The translations under genes were made by a program, and so were the position numbers. This document shows, one piece after another, positions 23,459-35,000 of a stretch of DNA of 64,000 nt. The stretch covers positions 146,637 through 210,636 of the forward strand of contig WEDG01003279.1 in the NCBI GenBank assembly GCA_017591395.1, in the 5' to 3' direction. The notes under the pieces were generated by a model, which saw nothing but the letters and a program-made list of their open reading frames with translations, did no database searches and was not told where the DNA came from. Positions within the stretch are counted from its first letter, which is position 1. The number at the start of each line of letters is the position of its first letter. This stretch comes from Schistocephalus solidus. Its lineage: Eukaryota > Platyhelminthes > Cestoda > Diphyllobothriidea > Diphyllobothriidae.

Positions 23459-23860
23459 CTATTGGTTTAATGGCCAGTCGTACCGACTTAGTAATGGCCT
23501 TGTTCTTTGCATGTCGGCGAGTGTCTTGTCGAGTTCCGTTACAAGTTTCTTCATCGGTTCATCGTCACATGGTAGGTACGCCTGTCGGTCCTCCAGTAAG
23601 GCCTTTGCCTTCTGGATGTAGTCTGTCTTATTCATCACTACTGTGGAGCGTCCTTTGTCGGCTGGCAGAATCACGATGCTGATGTCAGCCCTCAGTGTCT
23701 TGAGAGCACTCTGTTCCGCTCTGGAAATGATTGCACGTGGTTTGTGCGCCATCACCAAAGAGGTTATCTGCTGCCGAATAAGGTGCTTTGTTTCGTCGGA
23801 TTCCCCGGTTTGTTTGAGAATCGACTCGACAGTGGCCACGAGATTTACCGGATCGGCCAT
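23459..23860 (-). pseudogene. PLE2 N-terminal and RT1 fragment
   Basis: 133 codons from an ATG that lies right against a (TA)n tract. Holds RT1 'VILPADKGRSTVVMNKTDY' and the following 'QKAKALLEDRQAYLP', as in PLE4 'INKANQVFNDKEAYTP'. The N-terminus is shorter than in PLE4 and appears truncated at the (TA)n tract. The frame shifts before the YGLPKVHK block (about 23420-23440). Confidence 0.75.
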
Positions 23861-23884
23861 ATATATATATATATATATATATAT
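23861..23884. repeat. (TA)n tract at PLE2 5' coding junction
   Basis: Separates the start of the PLE2 frame from an inverted terminal fragment. Confidence 0.95.
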
Positions 23885-23966
23885 GAGAATAAAAGGCGAT
23901 CTCAGGGACTATAGGTGTATTGTATTCCCATTTATGTCCGGGGACACGCATCTTCGCTTCTATCAG

Positions 23967-23968
<2 letters not shown>

Positions 23969-24004
<36 letters not shown>
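23969..24004. repeat. (TA)n tract
   Basis: Between the inverted PLE2 terminal fragment and the 75-bp-arm palindrome. Confidence 0.95.
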
Positions 24005-24007
<3 letters not shown>

Positions 24008-24154
24008 CGCCCTGGGTCGATAGTCATTTTTGTGTCCTGAGGGCATGTCTCCTCGTCTGTCGGGGTAGTAATTGATGCGGCATCAGTTACTACCCCGACA
24101 GACGAGGAGACATGCCATCAAGACACAAACATGACTATCGACCCAGGGCGCCAA
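24004..24154. repeat. Near-perfect palindrome, 75-bp arms
   Basis: Arms 24004-24078 and 24080-24154 are reverse complements with about five mismatches, around a single central base at 24079. Each arm begins with 'ttggcgccctgggtcgatag'. As RNA it would form a hairpin of about 70 bp. I infer a head-to-head junction of two PLE terminal copies. Confidence 0.9.
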
Positions 24155-24382
24155 TTGAGGTCAATGCGGACCCAGACAATGGCCGCCCCCCTCAACCAGA
24201 GACATGTCAACTGACAGCAATTTTTTGTGTGTATGCCGGCAAATAACGCCAAAGCCAATTACGGACTCCCCCACCCCGTCCTCCTATCGTGTACACTGTT
24301 AAGGTAAACCCATCCAGTCAACGCTGTGTTACAAAAATGGCTATCACCCCCTATAAATACTGTGAGACGTGGTACGATACTC

Positions 24383-24424
24383 ACCTCCGACGATGGAAGC
24401 TTGTATGCTTTTGAAACGTCAGGT
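24383..24424 (+). ncRNA. Hammerhead motif in inverted PLE2 terminus
   Basis: Helix I ACCU (24383-24386) with AGGU (24421-24424), core CCGACGA (24387-24393), helix II GGAAGC with GCUUUU, GAAACGUC, and cleavage-site C at 24420. Helix I is perfectly paired. Core position 4 is C rather than U. A TATA-like 'ctataaatactgtgag' lies about 30 bases upstream, as in the 21.6 kb copy. Confidence 0.65.
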
Positions 24425-24462
24425 CAATACACCTATAGTCCCTGAGATCGCCTTTTCTTCAC

Positions 24463-24494
24463 ATATATATATATATAGATATATATATATATAT
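24463..24494. repeat. (TA)n tract
   Basis: Junction between the PLE2 terminal copy and the 236-bp repeat array. Confidence 0.95.
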
Positions 24495-24682
24495 GTGTAA
24501 CTATACTATCTATCTAGTGGTAAGGATCTCACTCGATCCCATTTGTCCGCCCGCCAGTTACCTACCGGCGATAAACGAACGTTGTGTCATAGGACACATG
24601 GGATCGAGTGAGATCCTTACCACATTAGTGAGTGTTACGCACTTGTTTGGCTTGTTTATGTACCTCACTGCACAAGGCATAT

Positions 24683-24727
24683 GATGTACTGATGATCGGT
24701 AATGACCGTGAAACAGCTGTCTGCGTC
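24683..24727 (+). ncRNA. Hammerhead ribozyme, 236-bp family, unit 1
   Basis: Helix I GAUGUA (24683-24688) with UGCGUC (24722-24727), six pairs including two wobbles. Core CUGAUGA 24689-24695, helix II CGGU/ACCG with loop AAUG, GAAA 24710-24713, palindromic ACAGCUGU helix III, cleavage-site C24721. All core bases are intact. Confidence 0.85.
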
Positions 24728-24917
24728 TTGCCTGTTGCACTCTTTAGCAACATATTTGTGCTATATATATGGTATGTGTCCCTATGACACAACGTTCGTT
24801 TATCGCCGGTAGGTAACTGGCGGGCGGACAAATGGGATCGAGTGAGATCCTTACCACATTAGTGAGTGTTACGCACTTGTTTGGCTTGCTTTATGTACCT
24901 CACTGCACAAGGCATAT

Positions 24918-24962
24918 GATGTACTGATGATCGGTAATGACCGTGAAACAGCTGTCTGCGTC
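24918..24962 (+). ncRNA. Hammerhead ribozyme, 236-bp family, unit 2
   Basis: Identical in layout to the previous unit: CUGAUGA 24924-24930, GAAA 24945-24948, cleavage-site C24956, helix I closed by UGCGUC 24957-24962. Confidence 0.85.
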
Positions 24963-24994
24963 TTGCCTGTTGCACTCTTAGCAACATATTTGTG

Positions 24995-25026
<32 letters not shown>

Positions 25027-25078
25027 ATGTCCGAATCACCTGACTCCATGTCCTGCACTTAATAATTTCAGATATTTA

Positions 25079-25118
<40 letters not shown>
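24995..25118 (+). repeat. (TA)n - 352-bp repeat fragment - (TA)n
   Basis: Two (TA)n tracts (24995-25021 and 25080-25118) enclose a ~58-bp piece of the 352-bp hammerhead repeat ('agtcatgtccgaatcacctg', 'ccatgtcctgcacttaataa'). The ribozyme itself is missing. Confidence 0.85.
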
Positions 25119-25120
<2 letters not shown>

Positions 25121-25585
25121 CGCCACGAGCTTGTTGTCTTGCCCGTTTCGACCTGCCCAATAGGTCGCGATTTCAAGCCTCGTGTTGGTCATGGCTGGCT
25201 GATGATGGCTAATAAGCCAGAAATGGCCATTCTAGTCTCTCTTGTCTTTGTCGGTAATATCATTCTACCTATATCACTAGCCGCTCTGCAGCTGCTGGTG
25301 GCGTTCTAGAGTGAGCCCCAAGGCCAACGGGAGGAGTGAGTCCTGTAACCGATCGATGAGCGCACAATTAACATTGCTAATATTCCCGATTGAAACCGGC
25401 AAGACAACGAGCTCGTATCGCAGGGAGTAGAGCAATCGAATTCTGCCCAACAGGTCGCAAGTTCGAACCTCGGGCGCCGCAGGTGTGTGTGTGGCTGTCT
25501 GACTAAGGCTAATAAGACAGAAATTTTCATCTTCATTTCCCCTATCTTCACCGGTTTTCCTTCCATTTGATATCATTTACTCAAC
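25119..25585 (+). repeat. Tandem pair of tRNA-derived SINEs
   Basis: The first copy begins inside the tRNA-like part at a (TA)n boundary ('gcgccacgagcttgttgtct'). It continues through 'ggctggctgatgatggctaa' and 'ctagtctctcttgtctttgt' directly into the head of a second copy ('ctgctggtggcgttctagag', 'gtgagtcctgtaaccgatcg'). The second copy has box A-like 'tcgcagggagtagagcaatc' and box B 'aagttcgaacctcgg'. Head and tail are contiguous, implying tandem multimers. Confidence 0.7.
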
Positions 25586-25589
25586 TAGC

Positions 25590-26214
25590 AAGCCTGATCA
25601 GCCCTCTCCAAAGCCGTCAAGTCAAGTTATTAGGCAGCAACCTGTTGCAACGTACTTATAATGCCACCTGCATTTGGTACTTTGTAACTCAAGGGAAATC
25701 GATGTGTGTTGCATTACCTCACTGACCACCCTTCTTTAGACAGACGTTCAGTTCAAAGTTCCTATTATAATCCATCTAAATTCGCCTTCAATTGGCAGTT
25801 ATTAGCACCCTTCTGTCGTCCGTGACAGGCGTTCTAGGGCTGATGGACTTTACCACGCCTCGAAATTAACGCCTTGTGTTTAAGGACTTTTGATCACCCG
25901 CTGCTGACTCAACTTCAGGCACCGTCTTTCTTGTGGGCATTTTGAACATGCATGTAAAGGTAATACAAGGGCTTAGGAACCACGATCTCCCTCCCCCCTC
26001 ACCCAGTAATACAGGGGCCTTACCCAGAATGCCAGGAAGGATGAACATTCCTATGTGTTGACCTTAACCTCAAACTGAACCCTAAATCTAAACCTTACCT
26101 CTAAGCTGAAGCTTTATTCTCACCGTTCCGGAAATAAGTACAAGGAACCTTAGTAGGGCTGTGGATTCCCGCTCCCGTGTCCTGCCCAGTTCGAAATGCC
26201 ACGTAACAAATTTC
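25590..26214. other. Unassigned DNA with a telomere-like CCTAA run
   Basis: A degenerate run near 26058-26105 ('ttaacctcaaactgaaccct', 'aaatctaaaccttacc'). Nothing else recognised. Confidence 0.4.
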
Positions 26215-27110
26215 ATTCCTTTTGCTAATAGAAGCAAATAAGCGAGTTCCAATGCGAACGCTGGAACAAGAATTTCAGTAGCCCGATGTTTCAGCTTGTA
26301 ACCCGAACCCATCAGCCACAACAGTGGCAGATAAGAGTGATAAAGGTATAAGGTGTGTAATATATACTGCGATGATGGCTTTGCAGATCACGTCCGAGTT
26401 GTAAATTGCTGCAACTGCATCAACCATGTTGATTGTTGATGTGACAATTTCGCGGCCATTTGGCTCACTGCCATTGGAAGCGTTGATTGCCCACAACCTC
26501 CCAACGTGTCTGATTCCCAACTTAAGCACCGCCTTAGCAGAGAATATGGGAACGGGAGGTCATTGCGCTTGTTCATGGACTGCGGGCCCGAGAACAATGA
26601 GTTGAGTAGCTCGCAGCTCACGCGGTTGTCACCTCTTTAGAGGATTTCGGTCTTGTGAAACTTGAAAATATGGCTGGGTCTTTTGAGTGGCCCCTAATCT
26701 GAGAGCTAGCGTCTTTCCTCTTCATCACTGTTGTGCGCTCGGTCATTCACTTTCGGAATTATCTCCCGGTTTCTCAAATGTATTTGCTTTGTCCAAAGCT
26801 GCACCAGATCTGGTAAACAATTCAAAACGTTTGCTGTCGAGGCAGTGGGTCTTTTGGCCTCATGACCCGGCGACTGATGGTTGCAACTGGCCTGTGTGCA
26901 ACCCCAAATCCAAGCGGAGTGAGAAGGCAGCTGATGGCTTCCAAAACGCGTTTCAAATTGGTAAGAACTCGTCAAAATTTAAGGCCGGTTAGATTTGCTA
27001 TCTATCGCGTCATTTGCATATGCACTGGTTGGCGGAATTGCGCGGATAGCCATGCGCTCTCTGTTTCCCATCGAAGATATTGTAAATCCGCATCGTTTTT
27101 ATAAGGCCTA
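26215..27110 (-). pseudogene. Decayed PLE2-type element remnant
   Basis: The left end ('ttgctaatagaagcaaataa') matches the PLE2 3' terminus. Minus-strand pieces match PLE2 in several frames. 'MNKRNDLPFPYSLLRRC' corresponds to 'MRAVRRMDPLSLVADHC'. 'GREIVTSTINMVDAVAAIY' corresponds to the ETIEAW...INR block. The DNA near 26760-26880 parallels 22325-22440, and 27005-27085 parallels the GYPRNF region. All frames are broken. Confidence 0.65.
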
Positions 27111-30100
27111 CGCATCGCTTCGTCCCAGCCTGCCCGATTAGAAATCCCAGGTGATAGGCCCCTCCACACCTAAGTGAACTTGCATAACTCTGAGCGACAT
27201 GCAAGGTCAACGCGACAGTTATGGGGTTAGATGTCGCTTATATGCACACACCCCCCAACCCCTCCCTGACAGGACACAGGGACAGGAACCACCGTACCAA
27301 TGGGGGGCAATTTGAGGTTAGCGGTACGCTTAGTGTTCCGGTTAGGCTTAGTGTAAGGACTAGGACATGGACATATTTGCTCTTTCTGGCACTTAGCGCA
27401 AGGCAACCTGTATTCCGGGGTGGGGCGTTCCAATACCCGTTTCCTGTCGGAGGCAGGGTGGAGCATGTGTACGCGATTCTGGCCCTTTTTGACTTCCCCT
27501 ATGTAATGCATAAAAACGCCAGTCGCTTTTAGCTACAGTGTCCAGTTTGGGCCGATGAAAAGCAGTTAACAAGACTGGGAGGACGAGGGACAGACAGAAG
27601 GGTGAAGGGGGGTACATGCTGTCCAACTGATAAAAAGCTTTGTCCCATTACCCAAGTGAGCGAGTTTGCACTCGAAATAGCAGTTCGTCTTCCCTCTTCC
27701 AAATGACTGATAAACCGGGCAGACTGGGCGTTAACTTGCTGTTCGGTTTTTGATTGAAATGAATGCATACTCACTTCGAGATGCTGGCCTGGTAGGCAGT
27801 ATCTCAGGTGGCTGCAGGGGACCTGACCCAGAATGAATTAGCGAAGCGGTGATTGGCCAGCCGAGTTTTTAGCAGGTTCATAAGCTGTGAAATTCAAATT
27901 AAACTGGAACACTTCGAGGCCGACCGATTGCCTTAGACAGCGGCTAGGGATGACGAGGGCTACATGCTCGAGGAGGTTTAAGCCAAACAGCCCCCAGGTT
28001 AACCCTGTCGCCTTCCCCACCCCCACAGGCTATCTCAGTTAGCTCAACCTACCAAGACGGCGCGCGCCGCTATGTAAGCCTCCGCGCACAAACGCATGTC
28101 CTCTGGTTTTTGTGTCCTGAGACGTTCAACGGCCGGCGTTCCCTTGTGGTTGGAAGTGACAGCTGCAACAATTCTCATTCAGCCCCGACCTGAGTGCTGC
28201 AGCAACACCCACGACATTCAGTCCTACCTGGGTAGTGGGTTCTCTCATACCACCACCGCCGCCTTTACCCCCGCCCCAGCAATTCCGGCCGCTGAGGACG
28301 ACATTATGTCTCTATCGCTCTCCCTCCCTCTCCTTCTGTTGTCCTTCTCTCTCCCTCATTCTTACCATGCTCCGGCCTGGTGACAGGGCCGACTCAAGTG
28401 TACTTGTGGAGGCCTGGTTTGATCTGCCTACCATCAATGTAATTAGCAAATGAAGTTCTCACCCCACCCCTGTCCAGGACAGTCGGCGTGGTTTCCGCCA
28501 TAGACACGACCACGCCAAAATGTCAAACCGATCTGTGGAGGGGGTGGTGCATGAGGGGAGACGGCCAACTGCATAGGGGGGTGGGCGGGTCCCTTGTGGC
28601 AATCGACAAAGAGCGGAGAATGAGACTGGAAAAGCAGGCGTATAGAAGAGAGCAGGGGAGGCCATTGATTGGTGCACTCTAACACTTCCACGCTCGCACA
28701 CCCCAATCTACGCGTATTTTGTCAGTATTCGGACTTTTTGTTATATTACCAAACTCATGTCCGGAGCCGTCACTGTAAGGTAGGTGTTGAGGCAATTGGA
28801 AAATCAATCCGATTTGTGCTGCGGCAAATTTGCACGTCGACTGAGCTGCAGCCTTCAGCGCCACTCCTGCTAGCTAAAAAATGCTTCCTTTATCAGCCGA
28901 TGGAGCATGTTTCAGCGGTGTTTGGCGTTCCGTACCTCGTTCCGCTGAAAGGTTTGGAGTTGGACTTAGTTTCCAGGTGCAGGACAGTGGCAGGGCTGGG
29001 GAGAAACGGAGATGTTTGCCCACGTACCCCAGGCGGTAACGTTAGGAATTAGGAAACCTCATCGCGTGATACTGGTGGTCTTGTACTAACATCCACAAAG
29101 AGTAGCTATTCCCCTTTTCCTAATCTTAGCCTTAACTGCAACTCTAACCACCATTGAATTTGGCGCAAGGCTGCTTGTATTACAGGTGGTGGAGGGGTAG
29201 TTCTGTTTCCTACTGCACGATCATCTCTGTCTTAGTAGATGTGCTATCCCATGAAATGCCGGCCGAAATGCTGAAAAGTGTTTTCAATTCGAACAGTTTG
29301 TTTGCGTTAGGTTGTAATGTTAATTATCGTACAGAAAAATCTCAAGACATTTCAGTCACGTCTGGATGCCGTTTTTTGGAAATAAATCCCCTCGGGTCAC
29401 CAGTAAAATATCATCCTAATTAATTCAATTTTTTCTTATTTATTTTTATGGCCTAATAAATTCGAAAGTAGTTGATAGTAAACTTGCAGAAAAAATCTTT
29501 TTTATGAACCTGTGGTAGCAAGGCACGTTCTCTTTGAATTTGATCCTTGAAGAAAGGGTATCATTCGGTTTTAAAAAATACCTTTCCGATTTCCGAGTAC
29601 ACTTGCATTCAGGCTTTAACGAAATAAATGCTGCAAACCTTTCATGTAAGGAAAATAATACATTTCTCAAAGTTATTATGAAGACATCATATTGCTCGCA
29701 ATGGATATGAACTACCTGGTAAACTATAAAAGCAGTATAAATGGCCAAACACATATAATGCTTTATGAATGGAAATTTTACGGTCTTAAAAATTGCCTAA
29801 TTATGATTTATTTAATGGAAATATACACTTTCTTCAAGTATACAATTTGCGAAAGACGTCATCTCCTACCAAATATGTATCAAAATGAATATTTTTGCCT
29901 GTTTTCTTTAGAAAATATTTATATTCATAAGGTTATTTGAAATATCTAGTAAACAGTCATGCTAGTTAAGAAGTCACTTGTGAAGAAGTCTAATTCTTAG
30001 AGGAAACGGGAAAGAAGGCTATTCAAAAGCCGTCATCTAGGTGTGACTGAAATTTCCTGGGGCTATGCTGCACAAAAATTAATATTACAACCCTAGTTAA

Positions 30101-32080
30101 GCAATGTTTTCGAGTATACAACACCTTCAAACATTTATTTTAAGATTTCATAAGGGAGCACCTCCACTGTACACACTCTGCGCCCCGCGCGCATTCTACC
30201 ACGTTTTAAAAATCAGTACGAAACCCGTGGGGCCTGCATAAGAGGGGGATGGAAGAAAAGTCAGTTTCAGGTGAATGGAAGGAGACAGACAGAGGATGCA
30301 GTCAGCAGAATTCACGAGGGATCACATTTCGCATGGTAAAGTTTTGCGGTCTCTAACCTAGGTAGGATGATTTGCATTAGTCGGCAGGTATAGGTGGAAA
30401 TTATGTTATTTACATTCCGCCTGTTGTATAATTTCGGTAAGGATGAATTGTAAGGTCCATTTAACAGGAGCCGCCAGCAAATCGGGTGTCTTGGCATCAA
30501 ATTCCCATTTAAATAGCGTTGAAGTTCGGGATGTAATGTTAGTGCTAAGGTAAGATAGAGTTCAGGTTAGCGTTAACTGCAAGGTTATGGAGTTTCAATG
30601 AAGGTATACGTTTGGGCTACTGTTATGTTTAGGACAGGGGATATGAAACCCTTCGTGGAATTATGCAAGGGACCGCATTTATTACTTGGAGGTCGTTCCT
30701 GTTTAGGGGGGGGGCATATAATTTATTTTATATGTTAACACGTCAGTGGCATTCGGACTTCACTTTGCCATCACTTGTAGGATGAAGCAGCAATTAAAAA
30801 ATGAAGAATACGCCTCATTTTTGTAAGTTAGCGGAACTTGACTGTGCATTGGCAATTAAAAATCCCTTTCGACAGGCAAGTCTAAAAAGGCCAGACATAT
30901 GTACCCGAAATTGTCACCCCCCTTCGACATATACAGCCATCGTTCAACCGAGGAATACATGTGGATATAAGTTCTAAGTCCTTTTAGTTTGTGATTTGTA
31001 CGCGTCAGGGGACAGTTTTGCTAGCAGGCGCCCACCTGCGTGGACTATATATTAAAGGAAACAACTGCCTCCTCAAACTGAAATTCTTTTGATTGGCGTG
31101 TCCTCTGATTTTCTAAATTTTTAGGCCGCCTCGCTGTTCTTTTACCTATTAATTTTTCGGCGCTGAAACACGAAAAATTATATTTTTTGTGTATAAGGCC
31201 AGTCTATATTTTTTGCTCAAAACAACCGCGCAACTTTGGGTGCATTTTTCCTAACCCACCGGTGACACCACGTTCTATATTAAATGGTCGGCTGCTGGCT
31301 GACCGATCCTCGCGTCAGCTTGTTGTGCTGGAAACTTTGCGGATTCTTATCACTTCCCCTTTCCCTCGTCCCCATCATTTTTGTTCACCTGGTTTTTGGA
31401 GGCCGTTATTTGGTCGTGGCAAGTTCATCTTTTCGACTTCGTCCAGCCTGGCCTAAGTAATGGTGCTGGCTTTTGTAAACTGAGGAGAGACAAGCTACAG
31501 GCGGATTGACTCTGTGACCCAGAACCAGGACTCTAGTTTACTTTAGGTGGTTCCCACAGTGTCTTGGCCGAGATTAGTCGCAGAGACGAAATCGAGGGCA
31601 CGCGCGTTCTTTGGCGGACACATGCCAACTCGGGTTTTTTAGATCTTCGAATTAAAATGCATTTGCTATTTCTATGCGGTGCGATCTTCAGTCCCCTTTT
31701 TAGTAATTGGCACTCGCCAATTTCAACCGAAGAGATCACTTGTTTGCATTACAGAACGGTGGAACGTTACTTAGTGTTCGTGAAGCACAGTAACCTTACG
31801 CTGTTTGCAATAACCAAATTACCCTCCCCCCTACCCTCCTCAAGAAAAGAGCCTGCATTGATGAAAAATATCCTAGCCTTTAAATATCCACCATGTAGAC
31901 CTTGACTGTTCCTGTTCAATATGGTTTTGTTGGGTAAAGATGCTGCAGAATCCTTTGGTGCTGTGGAAGTGTCAGCTAGAGAGTCGTTGTGCTCTTTCTT
32001 ATTGGCTGTTATTGTGCGCTCTGTGCAAACATGACTGTGTGGGTGGTCAAGGCAGCTGTTGTTCTATAAATTTTATTCAG
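27111..32080. other. Unassigned DNA, no supported gene
   Basis: Contains degenerate telomere-like runs near 27310-27365, 29115-29150 and 30545-30590, a pyrimidine-rich stretch near 28310-28365, and AT-rich DNA at 29.4-30.1 kb. Open frames up to about 127 codons show no motifs. I see no splice-consistent exon chain. Confidence 0.4.
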
Positions 32081-32089
32081 GGATGCAGC

Positions 32090-35000
32090 TGCGAGAGCGT
32101 GTGTGATTGATGTGTGTGGAGTGTGCCAGTCCCTCTTCCATCTCCGGTTTTCTTACCTGCGTCGTGAGACCGGGCTCAGGTGGGGGAGGAGAAGAGTGTG
32201 CGGTAACGTTAAAAGCTTGCCGCGGCTGGAAAGTTGCCAACTGACAATTACACTCAGACCTCGCAGATAGGTCAATGTGTGATGTGTGAGTGGCTGACTG
32301 GTGGTCTGAGTCAGGCTGCGATGGCTCCCTTCTTAACGTGACCTCTGGCTATCTCACACGTGAGATGTAAGCCGTTCAACCCCTGTTGTGTGAAATCCTA
32401 GTGCTCGTGTTTGGGGGCCAGGTCGTGTACGCGTAGTACACGTAGACGAGTCACCAGCAGCTGCGCCCACTTCCACCTCAGAAAACTGACTGGCTCGGAT
32501 GGTGGTCTGATTGTGGGGTGGGGGAGAGTGTGAGGTCGACAGCTCAGCGCATTTTTCCTAACTATAAACAATCTGACGCGCTTGAAATTATCACGGTGCG
32601 CTAAAAAGCCGTGGCTTGGAAGGTTGCCAACTGATGATAACTCGGACCGCGTGGTCAGCCCAATGTGTGTTTTTATGTGGAGTGGCTGACTGGCGGACTG
32701 AGATTCAGGCTGCAATGGATCTTTCTTAATGTGGCCTTTATGGCACTCCCACTTCGCGGGATCCGAGCCAGGTTTGTGGTGGTACGCTGAGGGCGGCTCC
32801 GGCCGCGCCAGCCATCTGCACACTCTCCCATTTCCGGTCTTCTTGACTCTCTATCTTGAAACTGGGCTCAGATGAGGGAGGAGGATAGAGTGCGATAGTT
32901 TCAGCGCAAGGCTACTATCACTGAAAACTAATTCACGCGCAAGTCACCGTCCCTGCACCACCTGGTGTGTAACATACGGTGGACCTCGTCAAAATCGATG
33001 GTCGAACTGTCAGTGTGTGTGTCCCCTAAACGGGCCAAGTGGTAGATACGTTTGACCAACGCGGGGCCGCATTAGGGCATGGCAGGCGTTATTCGGGTTG
33101 CGCTCTCGCATAACCAATGCCGAACATGGGGTTGAGGTGGCACGCCTAGGGGCGGCTAGGACATAGGGGACCCAGCCGCGCCAGCCACCTGCGTCCTCTC
33201 CCGCCACCGGTCTTCTTGACTCTGTCTTGACACCGGGCTCAGGTGGGGAGGAGGAGAAGAGTGCGGTAGATGCAGCGCAAGTCTACTATCACTTTAAACT
33301 AAATCACGCGCAAGTCACCGTCCCTGCTCCACTTTCCCATGAGCATACGGTGGACATCGTCGGACTACGACGGTCGAACTGTCGTGTGTGTGTGTTCACG
33401 GTTTCCTAGAAACCGTGGCTGGGAAGGCCGCCAATCTGACGCTTACACCAGACCACGACGTCGGCTCAGTGTATGTGTTGTGTGTGTCGAGTGGCTGACC
33501 AGTGGACTGGGAGTCAGACGGCGATGGCTCCTCCATATCCCCTGTATTAGTGAATCCTGGCGTGTGCGTTATGGGGGCCAGGTCGTGCTATGGCGCGCGA
33601 AGACGGGTACGCCGATCCGTCAACCAATGCGCCCACTCCCACATCAGGCAACTGACCGGCTCGGACATTAGTCTGACTGTGGGGTGGGAAAGTGAGTCGA
33701 CAGCTCAGCGCATATTCCCTCACTATAAACAATCTGACGCGCTTGAAACTATCACGGTGCGCTAAAAGCCGTGGCTTGGAAGGTTGCCAACTGACGGGAT
33801 AACTCGGACCGCGTGGTCAGCCCAATGTGTGTTTTGTGTGGAGTAGCTGACTGGCGGACTGAGAGTCAGGTTGCAATGGCTCCTTCTTAATGTGGCTATG
33901 GCACACCCTCCCGTGGGATCCGAGCCGAGTGTGGTGGCACGCCCAGGGGGCAGCTCCGGCCGCGCCAGCCACTGCGCCCTCTCCATCTCCGGTCTTCTTG
34001 ACTGTGTCATGAGACCGGGCTCAGGAGAAGAGGGAAGGAAGAGTATGGGTAACGTTGAGTGCCGCGGTTGGAAGGTTGCCAACTGACAATTACACTCAGA
34101 CCTTGCAGTTAGTCCAATGTGTGTTGTGTGGAGTGGCTGACTGGTGGTCTGAGAGTCAGGCTCGATGGCTCCTTCTTAACGTGACCTCTGGCTATCTCAC
34201 ATGTGAGATGTAAGCCGTTCAACCCCTGTTGTGTGAAACGTGCTTGTGCTGGGGGCGGTGTACGTAGTACGTAGATAGAGGTCACCAGCAGCTGCGCCAC
34301 TTCCGCATCAGACAACTGACCGGCTCGGACAGTGGTCTGTTGTGTGAGAGAGTGAGGTCGACAGCTCGGCATATTCCTCACTATAAACAATCTGACGCGC
34401 TTGAAACTATCACGGTGCGCTAAAAGCCGTGGCTTGGAAGGTTGCCAACTGACGGGATAACTCGGACCGCGTGGTCAGCCCAATGTGTGTTTTGTGTGGA
34501 GTGGCTGACTGGCGGACTGAGAGTCGGGTTGCAATGGCTCCTTCTTAATGTGGCCTTTATGGCACTCCACTCCGTGGGATCCGAGCCAGGTGTGGTGGCA
34601 CGCCCAGGGGCGGCTCGGCCGCGCCAGCCACCTGCGCCCTCTCCCATCTCCGGTCTTCTTGACTCTGTCTTGACACGGGCTCAGGTGGGGAGGAGGAGGA
34701 GTGCGGTAGATGCAGCGCAAGGCTACTATCACTTTAAACTAATTCACGCGCAAGTCACCGTCCCTGCACCACCTGGTGTGGAGCATACGGTGGACCTCGT
34801 CGGAAATCGACGGTCGAACTGTCGTGTGTGTGCCCCTAAGCAGGGCCACGTGGTAGATGCGTTGGACCAACACGGGGGGCCACATCAGGGCATGGCAGTG
34901 CGTTATTCGGGTTGCGCTCCCATAACAAATGCCGAACATGAGGTTGGTGGCACGCCTAGGGGCAGCTAGGACTTAGGGGACCCGGCCGCGCCAGCCACCT

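Larger units (their letters stand above)
21500..24462 (-). mobile_element. Penelope-like element PLE2 with inverted termini
   Basis: A minus-strand PLE of about 3 kb. The 3' terminal region (21500-21660) has a hammerhead and the TATA-like 'cctataaatactgtgag' on the minus strand. The broken gene runs 23860 to 22080. On the 5' side, inverted copies of terminal sequence occur: 23885-23968 mirrors 21500-21580 ('gcatcttcgcttctatcagc'), and 24155-24462 holds a plus-strand terminal copy with its own hammerhead. Inverted and tandem partial terminal repeats are characteristic of PLEs. (TA)n tracts sit at 21446-21499, 23861-23884, 23969-24004 and 24463-24494. They may be target-site sequence trapped during complex insertion. 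Confidence 0.8.
24505..24994 (+). mobile_element. 236-bp hammerhead repeat array, two units
   Basis: Two head-to-tail units with a 235-bp spacing (hammerhead C17 at 24721 and 24956). Each holds 'gatcgagtgagatccttacc', 'gtacctcactgcacaaggca' and one complete hammerhead. A partial unit lies at the left end. No conserved coding. Same family as 49448-50299, with diagnostic changes (e.g. helix I GATGTA instead of GACGTA). Confidence 0.85.
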
